A stretch of DNA of 64,000 bases from an uncultured Eggerthellaceae bacterium (lineage in GTDB: Bacteria; Actinomycetota; Coriobacteriia; Coriobacteriales; Eggerthellaceae). Where the stretch lies: NCBI GenBank assembly GCA_910584145.1, contig CAJTXX010000001.1:71892-135891 (forward strand), in the 5' to 3' direction. Each line of letters begins with the position of its first letter. The first letter of the stretch is position 1. Below the pieces are notes generated by a model. The model was not told the DNA's origin. It saw nothing but the letters and a program-made list of their open reading frames with translations, and did no database searches. Position numbers and translations under genes: made by a program. Positions 10,430 through 18,680 of this stretch are shown piece after piece.

Positions 10430-11332
10430 ATGGGAGACGTGCTGCGCGCTGATGCCCAACGCCTCGCGGCCCTGCTGCCGCATCCGGCGCCCGAGGCGAA
10501 CAAGTGCACGCGCGGGAAGCTCGTGCTCGTCGGCGGTGCGGTGCGCTATCCGGGCGCTGCGCTCTTGGCGGGTATGGCGGCGCAGCGCATGGGCGCCGGG
10601 TATGTGGAGGCGTTCTGCGCGCCGAGCGCTGTGCCCATCCTGCAAGCGCAGCGCCCGTCCCTGGTCGTGCGCTCGTGGGATGAGCTCGCCGTGTGCGAGC
10701 TGCGCCCGGCCGAGGGGCATCCGCGCGCCTGCCTGATAGGCTGCGGGATGGATGGCGCTGACGAGCAGCAGGCAGAGCTCGTGCGCGCGGTGCTCTCGGC
10801 ATGCCGTTTGCCGGTCGTGGCCGATGGGGGAGCGCTCGGCGCCATCGCGTGCGCCGAAGGCCAGCGCATCTGCGCTGCGCGTGCCGAGGACGGGCTGCCC
10901 ACCATCGTCACCCCGCATCAGGGGGAAGCCACCCGGCTGGCATCGGCGGCAGCGCTCCAGGCGCCGCGCAGCTTCGCCGATGCTGAGAGCCAGGCGGCCT
11001 TCGCGCGCGCCCTTGCCCAGGCATACCATGCGACGGTGCTCTTGAAGGGCCCCGTTTCCATCGTGGTGCCGGCACCTGGGTGCGAAGCAGCGGCGCCTGC
11101 CTTCCTGATGGATGAGGGCACGCCTGCGTTGGCCAAGGCGGGTACGGGGGATGTGCTCGCGGGCATGGTCGGCGCGCTCGCGGCTCAGGGGCTCGATACC
11201 GCCGATGCGTGCTTGCTGGCGTCGGCGCTGCATGCGCGCGCCGGGCACGCAGCGGCCGAGCGGGTAGGGGATATCTCCGCATGCGCCGAGGATGTGCTCG
11301 AGGCTATTCCGGAAGCGATCGGAAATCTGTAA
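10430..11332 (+). CDS. nnrD: ADP-dependent NAD(P)H-hydrate dehydratase
   Basis: This 300-residue protein matches the C-terminal (ribokinase-like) half of YjeF and repairs hydrated NAD(P)H using ADP. GKLVLVGGA near the start, TPHQGEATRL in the middle and the conserved ALAKAGTGDVLAGM near residue 235 are diagnostic. The epimerase half (NnrE) found fused in many bacteria is missing, so NnrE would have to be encoded elsewhere. It sits at the end of the glmS-acpS-nnrD unit. Confidence 0.92.
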   Translation: MGDVLRADAQRLAALLPHPAPEANKCTRGKLVLVGGAVRYPGAALLAGMAAQRMGAGYVEAFCAPSAVPILQAQRPSLVVRSWDELAVCELRPAEGHPRACLIGCGMDGADEQQAELVRAVLSACRLPVVADGGALGAIACAEGQRICAARAEDGLPTIVTPHQGEATRLASAAALQAPRSFADAESQAAFARALAQAYHATVLLKGPVSIVVPAPGCEAAAPAFLMDEGTPALAKAGTGDVLAGMVGALAAQGLDTADACLLASALHARAGHAAAERVGDISACAEDVLEAIPEAIGNL

Positions 11333-11392
11333 ACGTTGTGTAACATTCCCATGCCATCTTGCTGAGCATGCTCACTCGGTGGCAGGCGTGTG

Positions 11393-11398
11393 TATAAT
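11393..11398 (+). promoter_or_regulatory. TATAAT -10 box giving a probable leaderless or near-leaderless mRNA
   Basis: TATAAT ends 9 bases before the ATG at 11408. A normal start site 6-7 bases downstream leaves a leader of about 2-4 bases with no room for a ribosome binding site. No good -35 hexamer is seen at 16-18 bp. Confidence 0.6.
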
Positions 11399-11407
11399 AG
11401 CGGTCAA

Positions 11408-12571
11408 ATGGCTGAATACCGAGACAATTTCAATACGGACGAAGATCTGGACAGCATAACGCTGCGCGAGTTGGAGCCCATGAATTCCAACCCGTATGTC
11501 CGCATATCCTTGGACAGCCTCGATGGCGCCCCCTCCTCAGCAGAGCGCGAGCGCCGTCAGCGCGAGGCCGCGCGCCGCGCCGAAGCGGAGCGCCAGAAGA
11601 AGGCCAAGAAGCGCAAGCAGCAGGAGAGCGCCCAGAAGAAGGCCGAGCCATCGCTGCATGTCATCATCGAGCGCGCCCCTGAGGACGATCTGTATGGCGA
11701 CTACGGTTACAGCCAGCCGGTGCCATATCCCGCCTCCGACGCGCACGAGAGCAGGGATCCGTGGGGCTATCAGCGCGCCGAGCGCACGGTGCCGCAGGGG
11801 TCCTACGATGCCCGCTCCGATGCGGGTGCGTACCGCCGTCCTGCCGATGATCGCTACGAGCGGTCGTCAGCCGACCTCGAGCAGTTCGCTTTGAAGTTCC
11901 CGTCCATCCCGAGCAGCCTCATGTACGGCGTGGACGAGCCTTCCATCCCGTCGCCTGCCGCCCCGCACGACGCGGGCATGGCTCAGGCGCCGGCGTATCA
12001 GCCGCAGAGCTCCTATGCGACCATGCCCGACCCGTATCCGTTCGGCGGCTACGTGTCGCAGCCCGTGCCGGTGCGGCAAGAGTCCGCTCGCGTGCCGGAA
12101 CCCACGGTGCGCGTGGAAGCGCAGGGCGCCCCGGATAACAGCTCCTCGGCGTTCATAAAGAGGCCGTGGTCCGAGTCGGCCTTCAACGACCACACGGCTC
12201 AGGCATCGTCGCCCGGTGCCACCGCACCGGTGGCCACCAACAACCCGCGCGCTGCGGCGAGCGCTGCCGCGAAGTCGCCCACGGTCAACATCCCGTCGAT
12301 GGCTCCTGCGGCGTCAGCAGCTACGGCGGCTGGCGGGCGCATCGAATCGCGCCCGTTCAACACCGCGCCTGCTGTCGACCCCTATGCGGGCAGCCGCGGC
12401 ATGGGCTCGTGGAAGCGCAACGCGGCCGAGGCGGCCATGCGCGACACCACCAACAACCCGCGCGCCAATGCGCGCGCAGCGGCTCCGGTCGCAGCGCCGA
12501 GCGGCGTGCGGCCCGAGGCTGCCAGCGTGAGCATCCCGATGCCGAAGCAGCAGACCACCATACAGGCCTAG
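11408..12571 (+). CDS. Hypothetical protein, charged and disordered, Pro/Ala-rich
   Basis: This 387-residue protein has no recognisable enzyme domain. Residues ~40-80 are a strongly charged Arg/Lys/Glu/Gln stretch, probably a long helix or coiled coil. The remainder is Pro-, Ala-, Ser- and Tyr-rich and looks disordered. Near the C-terminus a unit with NNPRAAASAAA reappears as NNPRANARAAA, each preceded by a Trp-containing segment. No signal peptide or membrane segment is evident. The ATG at 11408 is used because the open frame upstream runs through the -10 box. It is followed after 27 bases by a membrane protein and may form an envelope-associated pair with it. Confidence 0.7.
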   Translation: MAEYRDNFNTDEDLDSITLRELEPMNSNPYVRISLDSLDGAPSSAERERRQREAARRAEAERQKKAKKRKQQESAQKKAEPSLHVIIERAPEDDLYGDYGYSQPVPYPASDAHESRDPWGYQRAERTVPQGSYDARSDAGAYRRPADDRYERSSADLEQFALKFPSIPSSLMYGVDEPSIPSPAAPHDAGMAQAPAYQPQSSYATMPDPYPFGGYVSQPVPVRQESARVPEPTVRVEAQGAPDNSSSAFIKRPWSESAFNDHTAQASSPGATAPVATNNPRAAASAAAKSPTVNIPSMAPAASAATAAGGRIESRPFNTAPAVDPYAGSRGMGSWKRNAAEAAMRDTTNNPRANARAAAPVAAPSGVRPEAASVSIPMPKQQTTIQA

Positions 12572-12598
12572 GGCACACCGCTGATAGACGATAACGCC

Positions 12599-13225
12599 AT
12601 GAACGAGTCGGCTATGTTCGACGAATCGCCCGTCTCCATCGCTGACGGCATGAAGAGCGCCGATAAGAAGCGCAAGCGCCGCCGCGGCATCATCATCGCC
12701 ATCGTGGCCATCTTAGTGGCGGCTGCTGCCGCTGTGGCGTTCCTCGTGTACAGCGGCACCCTCAAGCTCGATGCCATCATCCCGGGCATGCAGCCGGCTC
12801 AGCAGTCCTCTGCGCAGAGCTCGTCCGGCTCGCCGCAGGCGCCGGGCGGCGCTACCTCGTCCTCGTCCGGCTCGTCGTCGGTGTCGCGCTCGTCGAGCAA
12901 CGCCGATCAGTCGGGCACGGTCGTCTACGAGTACACGGCCACCACCTCAGACGGGGTCGCCTACAAGGTCAACGACACCGTCACCTTCAACGCTGAGGGC
13001 AAGTGCCAGAGCACGCACATGGTGCTCGGCTTCCCCGACGAGGCTGCCTGCGCCGACTTCTTGGAGAACCTCCAGCGCGACTACGGCAGCGCATATGCGC
13101 TCGACAGCCAGGAGGGCGCGAACGCCACGGTCACCATCGACATCACCTCGCTGAAGCTCGACCGCGAGGAGTACGAGGACGCGCTGCGTTACAGCGTCGA
13201 GGACCTGACGGTGCTGAAGAAATAG
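12599..13225 (+). CDS. Hypothetical single-pass membrane protein with extracytoplasmic domain
   Basis: This 208-residue protein has a basic cytoplasmic stretch (KKRKRRR) followed by one hydrophobic helix at about residues 30-52, then a Ser/Gly/Gln-rich linker (~65-100). A folded outer domain begins with YEYTATTSDGVAYKVNDTV. The topology is N-in. The compact C-terminal domain resembles small sensor or lipoprotein-like domains common in this class, but I do not recognise its family. The preceding disordered protein gene is probably co-transcribed. Confidence 0.7.
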   Translation: MNESAMFDESPVSIADGMKSADKKRKRRRGIIIAIVAILVAAAAAVAFLVYSGTLKLDAIIPGMQPAQQSSAQSSSGSPQAPGGATSSSSGSSSVSRSSSNADQSGTVVYEYTATTSDGVAYKVNDTVTFNAEGKCQSTHMVLGFPDEAACADFLENLQRDYGSAYALDSQEGANATVTIDITSLKLDREEYEDALRYSVEDLTVLKK

Positions 13226-13247
13226 CGCGCCAGACCGGCGTTGCTGC

Positions 13248-13253
13248 TATAAT
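13248..13253 (+). promoter_or_regulatory. -10 box for efp
   Basis: TATAAT lies 35 bases before the efp ATG. The region 17 bp upstream (GCGCGC) does not resemble a -35. A GGAGG ribosome binding site follows at about 13280-13285. Confidence 0.55.
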
Positions 13254-13287
13254 CTGATAGCTCTGAAGAACAACCTATGGGAGGAAC

Positions 13288-13851
13288 ATGGCGACCATCT
13301 CGACAGCCGATTTCAAGAACGGCATGTGCATCATCTTCAACGGCAAGATGTACACCATCATAGAATTCCAGCATGTGAAGCCCGGCAAGGGCTCCGCATT
13401 CGTGCGCACGAAGCTGAAGGACATACGCTCGGGCCGCGTGATCGACAACACGTTCAACGCCGGCGTGAAGCTGGAGAACGTGCGCTTGGAGACGAAGAAG
13501 CTCCAGTACCTCTACAACGACGGCGCCGATTATCATTTCATGGATAACGACACCTACGAGCAGATGAGCATGCCGGCCTCCGATGTGGGCGATGCCGCCC
13601 AGTGGCTGAAGGAGAACGACGAGGCGTCGCTGCTCTATGCGGGCGACGAGCTCATCTCAGTGGAGGCGCCCATGTTCGTGGAGCTCGAGGTGACGCACAC
13701 CGAGCCGGGCTTCAAAGGCGATACCGCTACGAACACCACCAAGCCCGCCACGCTGGAGACGGGCATCGAGCTGCAGGTGCCCACGTTCATCGAGATCGGC
13801 GACGTGCTCCAGATCGACACGCGCGACGGCCGCTTCATCAAGCGCGTCTAG
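13288..13851 (+). CDS. efp: Translation elongation factor P
   Basis: EF-P relieves ribosome stalling at polyproline stretches. The 187-residue length and three beta-barrel domains fit the family. The loop tip PGKGSAF carries Lys34, the position modified in some bacteria; no EpmA/EpmB genes are seen here, and many Gram-positives use a bare lysine. The C-terminal signature near DVLQIDTRDGRFIKRV is intact. The gene stands just before the carboxylase/nusB/dxs block, as efp does in many Firmicutes. Its own -10 and terminator suggest a single-gene unit. Confidence 0.97.
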   Translation: MATISTADFKNGMCIIFNGKMYTIIEFQHVKPGKGSAFVRTKLKDIRSGRVIDNTFNAGVKLENVRLETKKLQYLYNDGADYHFMDNDTYEQMSMPASDVGDAAQWLKENDEASLLYAGDELISVEAPMFVELEVTHTEPGFKGDTATNTTKPATLETGIELQVPTFIEIGDVLQIDTRDGRFIKRV

Positions 13852-13872
13852 CGCGTCTCGTCATCACATGCG

Positions 13873-13899
13873 AAGGGCAGCCCCAGTGCTGCCCTTTTT
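13873..13899 (+). terminator. Rho-independent terminator of efp
   Basis: AAGGGCAGC and GCTGCCCTT form a 9-bp stem with a 6-base loop and are followed by TTT then C, giving a five-T run including the stem end. It begins 21 bases after the efp stop. Confidence 0.85.
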
Positions 13900-13928
13900 C
13901 GTGGTGCGATATGGGGGTGCTGCATCGC

Positions 13929-14294
13929 TCAGCGCTCGATGGGCAGCTGCTGGGCTGACCAATCGTCCATGCTGCCGTCATAGAGCTCGATATCAGCGAA
14001 ACCCTCGCCGACCAGCGTCTCGGCGGCGAGCCCGGCGTGGTAGCCGGTCTGGCAGTAGAGGACGACATCGTCTGAGGGCTCTACGCCAGCCGCTTCGATA
14101 GCGTCGACGATGGCCTCGTCGGTGAACATGGAACCATCGTCGGGCACTACGAGCGGCACGTTCACCGCGCCGGGGATGTGCCCTTCCTCGTACATGGCCG
14201 CCGGGCGCACATCTATGACGGGGACATCCGCTTTAGCCGCCTCGGCCACGCGGGCGCTGCCGATGGTGCGGATGGGCTCTTTGCTCTGGTCCAT
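13929..14294 (-). CDS. Single-domain rhodanese-like sulfurtransferase
   Basis: This 121-residue protein is a single rhodanese domain. VIDVRPAAMYEEGHIPGAVNVPL is the CH2A-like region and YCQTGYHA holds the catalytic cysteine loop. Such proteins move sulfane sulfur, for example towards Fe-S clusters, thiouridine or cyanide detoxification. The ATG at 14294 has GGAG 7 bases upstream; the open frame extends further 5' but without a ribosome site. It is convergent with efp and divergent from pycB. The particular partner is unknown. Confidence 0.88.
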   Translation of the reverse strand: MDQSKEPIRTIGSARVAEAAKADVPVIDVRPAAMYEEGHIPGAVNVPLVVPDDGSMFTDEAIVDAIEAAGVEPSDDVVLYCQTGYHAGLAAETLVGEGFADIELYDGSMDDWSAQQLPIER

Positions 14295-14558
14295 GGTATG
14301 CTCCTTCTCGTAAGGGTGCTCTGCATTCCCCTCGATGCTAATACGGCCCTGCGGCTGCCTTCTGGCCATCTCCCACACGTAAGCATGCAGAGCGCATTCC
14401 GTAAGGCTCCTGTTCACTGCCAGCAGCCTGGCATCATCAATCGGCGACGGCGGGATGTGCGACGATGCCTGCGCTCGGTTCCGCGGTACCGCTGACAGCC
14501 GGTGCAGTCGACAGCGCCTGCGCGCAGCAGCCTTCCGTCCCTCTGTTTTTACCCGTCT
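14295..14558. other. Gene-free stretch upstream of the pycB promoter
   Basis: This stretch lies between the rhodanese start and the pycB promoter elements. I see no RNA gene, riboswitch core or repeat. Open frames crossing it lack ribosome binding sites. A T-run with CCCGTC follows near 14546-14557, just before the operator-like repeats. Confidence 0.4.
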
Positions 14559-14606
14559 TATGCGCTCGGGTGGCTGCGCATACTCTATAATGTGAAGTTC
14601 GAACTT
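14559..14606 (+). promoter_or_regulatory. pycB promoter with two operator-like inverted repeats
   Basis: TATGCGC (14559-14565) and GCGCATA (14576-14582) are perfect inverted arms 10 bases apart, lying across the -35 position. TATAAT follows at 14586-14591. AAGTTCGAACTT (14595-14606), a perfect 12-base palindrome, covers the expected start site. No standard -35 is present, so activation or repression by dimeric regulators at one or both sites is plausible. Confidence 0.6.
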
Positions 14607-14633
14607 TGACGTTTGCACAAGGAGGTGCGCAAC

Positions 14634-16520
14634 TTGGCCAGACTACAGATCATGGACACCACGATCCGCGACGGCCAGCAGAGCCTTTGGGCCACGCGCA
14701 TGCAGTTAGGCGATATGCTGCCCATCCTCCCCAAGATGGATAAAGTGGGGTACTGGGCCATCGAGGCCTGGGGCGGTGCTACGTTCGACTCATGCCTGCG
14801 CTTTCTGGACGAGAACCCGTGGGAGCGTTTGCGCTCGATCAAGGCGAACACGCCCAACACGCCGCTCGCCATGCTCTCGCGCGGCCAGAACCTGGTCGGC
14901 TACAAGCACTATTCGCGCGACATCGTGTTCCATTTCATACAGTGCGCCCATCGCAACGGCATCGAGGTGTTCCGCGTATTCGACGCGCTGAACGACATCC
15001 GCAACGTGGTGGACAACGCCGAGGCCATCAAGGAGTGCGGCGCGCACTTCGAAGGCGCCATCAGCTACACCATCAGCCCGGTGCACACCCTCGATAGCTT
15101 CTTGGAGTACGGCCAGCAGCTCAAAGAGCTCGGGGCCGACTCCATCGCCATCAAGGACATGGCGGGCATGCTGACGCCGTACCGCACCGAGCGCATGGTG
15201 AAGGCGTTCAACGCCGAGATCGGCCTGCCGGTGCACATCCACTGCCACTATGTCGGCGGCATGGCGCCGGCCAATATCATCAAGGCAGCCGAGGCGGGGG
15301 CCGCCATCGCTGATACGGCGCATGCGCCGCTCGCGTTCGGCAACAGCCACCCGGCGGTGGAGATGATCGTGGCTGCCTTCCAGGAGAGCCGCTACGACAC
15401 CGGGCTCGACCTGAACCTGCTATTCGAGATATCCGAGTACTGGGAGGATATCCGCAAGCGCAACCATTACAAGCGCGGCGTGTCGTCGCTGACGCACATG
15501 AAGGTGTACAGCCATCAGGTGCCCGGCGGCATGATGAGCAACCTGATGAGCCAGCTCGAGGTGCAGAAGGCGAGCGACCGCCTGCCCGAAGTGATGGCCG
15601 AGATACCGAAGGTGCGCGCCGAGGTGGGCTATCCGCCCCTGGTGACGCCGCTGTCGCAGATCGTGGGCACGCAGGCCGTGTTCAACGTGCTGACCGGCAA
15701 GCGCTGGAGCGTCATCAGCAAGGAGATGAAGGACTACATCTGCGGCTTCTACGGCAAGGCGCCGGGCCGCATGGACCCCGCTATCGTGGCGAAGGTCACC
15801 GGCGATGCCGAGATGCTCGACCCGGATATCGCGCCGGGCAGCTTGGTGACCACCACCTACGAGCAGGTGGCTGAGGAGATAGGCGATCTGGCCCACAGCG
15901 AGGAAGACGTGCTGATGTATGCGCTCTTCCCGAACGAGGCCCGCACCTACCTGAGCAAGCACCGCACATCCGAGAAGGTCGATTTCCTGCTGGAACAGGA
16001 ATCCAGCGGCACCAAGGAGGACGATTACGTGGATATCAACCAGATACGCGAGCTCGTGAAGGTCGCCGAGGAGAGCGGCGTCGGCGAGATAGTGGTCGAA
16101 GAGGAGGGAGTGCGCATCGCGGTGCGCATGCCCGGCGAGAGCGCAGCAGCGCCGGTGGCGGCTCCTGCGGTGGCAGCGGCGCCCGCAGCGGTGGCAGCGC
16201 CCGCGCCCGAGGCGGCGCCTGCGGCAGCCGAGGCGCAGCGCCCGGCCAGCTGGTACGCGGTTGAGGCGCCCATGGTCGGCACCTACTACGAGGCACCGGC
16301 TCCCGGCGAGGCCCCGTTCGTGAAGGTGGGCGACGAGGTGGCTGCCGGCGAGACGCTGTGCATCGTGGAGGCTATGAAGCTGATGAACGAGATAACGGCC
16401 GAGGAGATGGGCACGGTGCGCGAGGTGTGCCTCGACGACGCCACGCCGGTGGAGTTCGGCACGGTGCTCTTCTACATCGAGCCGCACGAGAAGGCAACCA
16501 GCGTTCCGGAGCAGGCATAG
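14634..16520 (+). CDS. pycB: Pyruvate carboxylase subunit B: carboxyltransferase fused to an AccB-like biotin carrier
   Basis: This 628-residue protein begins with the carboxyltransferase barrel of the pyruvate/oxaloacetate family (DTTIRDGQQSLWATRM, KDMAGML, HCHYVGG). At about residues 465-500, VDINQIRELVKVAEESGVGE resembles the N-terminus of AccB, followed by an Ala/Pro linker and a biotinyl domain with EAMKLMNE, where Lys carries biotin. With AccC it would carboxylate pyruvate to oxaloacetate. The TTG at 14634 is chosen because AAGGAGGT lies 9 bases upstream. The order with accC-asp23-nusB matches the accB locus of Firmicutes, so acetyl-CoA carboxylase use of the carrier is an open alternative. 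An oxaloacetate decarboxylase alpha role is less likely without the membrane subunits. Confidence 0.85.
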   Translation: MARLQIMDTTIRDGQQSLWATRMQLGDMLPILPKMDKVGYWAIEAWGGATFDSCLRFLDENPWERLRSIKANTPNTPLAMLSRGQNLVGYKHYSRDIVFHFIQCAHRNGIEVFRVFDALNDIRNVVDNAEAIKECGAHFEGAISYTISPVHTLDSFLEYGQQLKELGADSIAIKDMAGMLTPYRTERMVKAFNAEIGLPVHIHCHYVGGMAPANIIKAAEAGAAIADTAHAPLAFGNSHPAVEMIVAAFQESRYDTGLDLNLLFEISEYWEDIRKRNHYKRGVSSLTHMKVYSHQVPGGMMSNLMSQLEVQKASDRLPEVMAEIPKVRAEVGYPPLVTPLSQIVGTQAVFNVLTGKRWSVISKEMKDYICGFYGKAPGRMDPAIVAKVTGDAEMLDPDIAPGSLVTTTYEQVAEEIGDLAHSEEDVLMYALFPNEARTYLSKHRTSEKVDFLLEQESSGTKEDDYVDINQIRELVKVAEESGVGEIVVEEEGVRIAVRMPGESAAAPVAAPAVAAAPAAVAAPAPEAAPAAAEAQRPASWYAVEAPMVGTYYEAPAPGEAPFVKVGDEVAAGETLCIVEAMKLMNEITAEEMGTVREVCLDDATPVEFGTVLFYIEPHEKATSVPEQA

Positions 16521-17873
16521 ATGTTCGATAAGATACTCATAGCGAACCGCGGAGAGGTGGCGCTGCGCGTGATGCGCGCCGCCCGCGAGCTGGGCGTGAA
16601 GACGGTAGCGGTCTACTCCACCGAGGATGCCGACACGCTGCCGGTGCGCTACGCCGACGAGGCGGTCTGCGTGGGCCCGGCACCGGCGAACCAGAGCTAT
16701 CTGGTGATACCGAGCATCATAGCGGCCGCGAAGAACACCGGCGCCGAGGCGATACACCCCGGCTACGGCTTCTTGGCCGAGAACGCCGATTTCGCCCGCG
16801 CCTGCGTGGATAACGACCTCGTGTTCATCGGGCCGTCGGCTGAGTGCATCGAGTCGATGGGCGACAAGGCCACCGCGCGCGAGACGATGATGCGCTGCGG
16901 CGTGCCCACGGTGCCCGGCTCCGAAGGCGTGTGCGACAGCGTCGAGGAAGCGCAGCGCTTCGCCGACAGCGTCGGCTACCCGGTGCTCATCAAGGCCACC
17001 GCAGGCGGCGGCGGCAAGGGCATGCGCGAGGTGCACGATCCGGCCGACCTCGAAGCGCAGTATAAGGCGGCGCGCACCGAGGCAGCGGCTGCGTTCGGCA
17101 ACGACGGCGTGTATCTGGAGAAGCTGGTGCTGAATCCGCGCCATGTCGAGATACAGGTGCTGGCCGACGACCACGGCAACAACATCGCGTTGTGCGAGCG
17201 CGACTGCTCCATCCAGCGCAGGCATCAGAAGCTGGTGGAGGAGGCTCCCTCGCCGGCGCTCACCGAAGAGACGCGCCGCGCCATGGGCGTGGCCGCCGTG
17301 AAGGCGATGCGTGCGGTCGACTACCGCAACGCCGGCACCATCGAGTTCCTGCTCGACGAGCGCGGCGAGTTCTACTTCATGGAGATGAACACGCGCGTGC
17401 AGGTGGAGCATCCCGTGACGGAGATGGTCACCGACACCGATATCATCAAGGAGCAGATACGCATCGCGGCGGGCGAGCCCATCAGCTGCGCCGACCGCGC
17501 ACCGTTCACGCCCATCGGGCATGCGATAGAGATGCGCATCAACGCGGAGGACCCCGAGCATGGCTTCCGCCCGTGCCCGGGCACCATCACCTCCTTCGTG
17601 CAGCCGGGCGGCCCCGGGGTGCGCGTGGAGACGTACGTGGGCGCCGGCTCGCGCATATCGCCGTACTACGATTCGATGGTGGCGAAGCTGATCGTGCACG
17701 GGCAAGACCGCGCAGAGGCCATCGCCCGCGCGAAGCGCGCGCTCGACGAGTTCCAGATCGAGGGCATAGCCACGACCATACCGTTCCATAAGCGCGTGAT
17801 GGACAACCCGACCTTCATCGCCGGCAAGGCCACCACCGCCTTCATACCAAGCGAGATGGGAGATCTGCTGTGA
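16521..17873 (+). CDS. accC: Biotin carboxylase subunit
   Basis: This 450-residue ATP-grasp enzyme carboxylates biotin on the carrier domain using ATP and bicarbonate. The glycine-rich ATP loop KATAGGGGKGMREV, the HPGYGFLAEN segment and EMNTRVQVEHPVTE near residue 290 are canonical. It starts directly after the pycB stop, and its last 4 bases overlap asp23. It may serve PycB only or also an acetyl-CoA carboxylase transferase encoded elsewhere; sequence cannot separate AccC from PycA in such split systems. Confidence 0.95.
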   Translation: MFDKILIANRGEVALRVMRAARELGVKTVAVYSTEDADTLPVRYADEAVCVGPAPANQSYLVIPSIIAAAKNTGAEAIHPGYGFLAENADFARACVDNDLVFIGPSAECIESMGDKATARETMMRCGVPTVPGSEGVCDSVEEAQRFADSVGYPVLIKATAGGGGKGMREVHDPADLEAQYKAARTEAAAAFGNDGVYLEKLVLNPRHVEIQVLADDHGNNIALCERDCSIQRRHQKLVEEAPSPALTEETRRAMGVAAVKAMRAVDYRNAGTIEFLLDERGEFYFMEMNTRVQVEHPVTEMVTDTDIIKEQIRIAAGEPISCADRAPFTPIGHAIEMRINAEDPEHGFRPCPGTITSFVQPGGPGVRVETYVGAGSRISPYYDSMVAKLIVHGQDRAEAIARAKRALDEFQIEGIATTIPFHKRVMDNPTFIAGKATTAFIPSEMGDLL

Positions 17874-18223
17874 CGGAGAACCTGAATTCCAACGGGATGT
17901 CCATAGCGCCCGGCGTGGTGGACACGATCATAGCCATCGCGGTGGAAGAGGTGGATGGCGTCGCCTCGGTGGGGCATAACGCTGCGCAGACGCTGCGCTC
18001 GGCCATGTTCGGCAAGCAGGCGCGCGGCGGCATCGAGACCGAGGTGCTGCCCGACGGCAAGCTCGACATAACGCTGCATCTTGATGTGCGCTACGGATAC
18101 GTGCTGCCCGATCTGGCCGCGAAGGTGCGCCAGTCGGTCGGCGATGCGCTGCTGGTGCAGGTGGGCATCGAGGTCGCCAACGTGGATATCTACGTGGACG
18201 GCATCTCCTTCGACCAGAACTAG
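17870..18223 (+). CDS. Asp23/Gls24 family protein
   Basis: This 117-residue cytoplasmic protein of the Asp23/DUF322 family has the typical ISPGVVDTI-like start (MSIAPGVVDTI), VEEVDGVASVG and the late segment EVANVDIYVDGISF. Family members are linked to envelope stress or lipid-metabolism balance in Gram-positives; in Bacillus the orthologue YqhY lies between accC and nusB, exactly as here. The GTG start overlaps the accC stop. Confidence 0.92.
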   Translation: MTENLNSNGMSIAPGVVDTIIAIAVEEVDGVASVGHNAAQTLRSAMFGKQARGGIETEVLPDGKLDITLHLDVRYGYVLPDLAAKVRQSVGDALLVQVGIEVANVDIYVDGISFDQN

Positions 18224-18227
18224 GCGC

Positions 18228-18680
18228 ATGGCACGGCAGCATGAGAGGACCCTTTCGCGGAAAGGGGCGCTCCAGGTGCTCTACACGGGCGTGATACGCA
18301 ACAGCCCGGCGTCGAAGCTGCTGGAGGACGGCGACATACAATGCTTGGACGATCCGCTCTCCGATTACTCGGTCATGCTGGTGCGCGGCGTGGAGGAGCA
18401 TATCCCCGAGATCGACGAGCGGCTGGCGAGCATCTCCGAGAACTGGTCGGTCGAGCGCATGCCCATCATGGACCGCAACATCTTGCGCCTGGCCATGTTC
18501 GAGATGCTCTACGTCGATGACGTCCCCACGTCCGTCTCCATCAACGAGGCTGTGGAGCTCGCTAAGGAGTTCGGCGGCGAGGATGACAGCCCTCGTTTCG
18601 TGAATGGCATGCTCGGGCGCATCGCGCGCCAGATGGAGGCAGAGGCGGATAAGGGCGGAGCGGAGGTGCAGGATGCCTGA
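18228..18680 (+). CDS. nusB: Transcription antitermination protein NusB
   Basis: This 150-residue all-helical protein binds boxA RNA with NusE in rRNA antitermination. Typical segments are RKGALQVLY near the N-terminus, MDRNILRLAMFEMLY and SINEAVELAKEFGGEDDSPRFVNGMLG. The ATG at 18228 follows asp23 by 4 bases; an in-frame extension upstream lies inside asp23 and is not used. It overlaps xseB by 8 bases. Confidence 0.95.
   Translation: MARQHERTLSRKGALQVLYTGVIRNSPASKLLEDGDIQCLDDPLSDYSVMLVRGVEEHIPEIDERLASISENWSVERMPIMDRNILRLAMFEMLYVDDVPTSVSINEAVELAKEFGGEDDSPRFVNGMLGRIARQMEAEADKGGAEVQDA

Noticed and set aside
14295..14558. A riboswitch or T-box leader for pycB
   Set aside because: The -10 at 14586 lies downstream of this stretch, so it is not transcribed as a pycB leader, and no conserved core was seen.
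15420..17789. A 789-codon open frame on the minus strand across pycB/accC
   Set aside because: It is antisense to two well-conserved genes, its translation is rich in Arg, His and Ala with no domain, and such frames are expected in GC-rich DNA.
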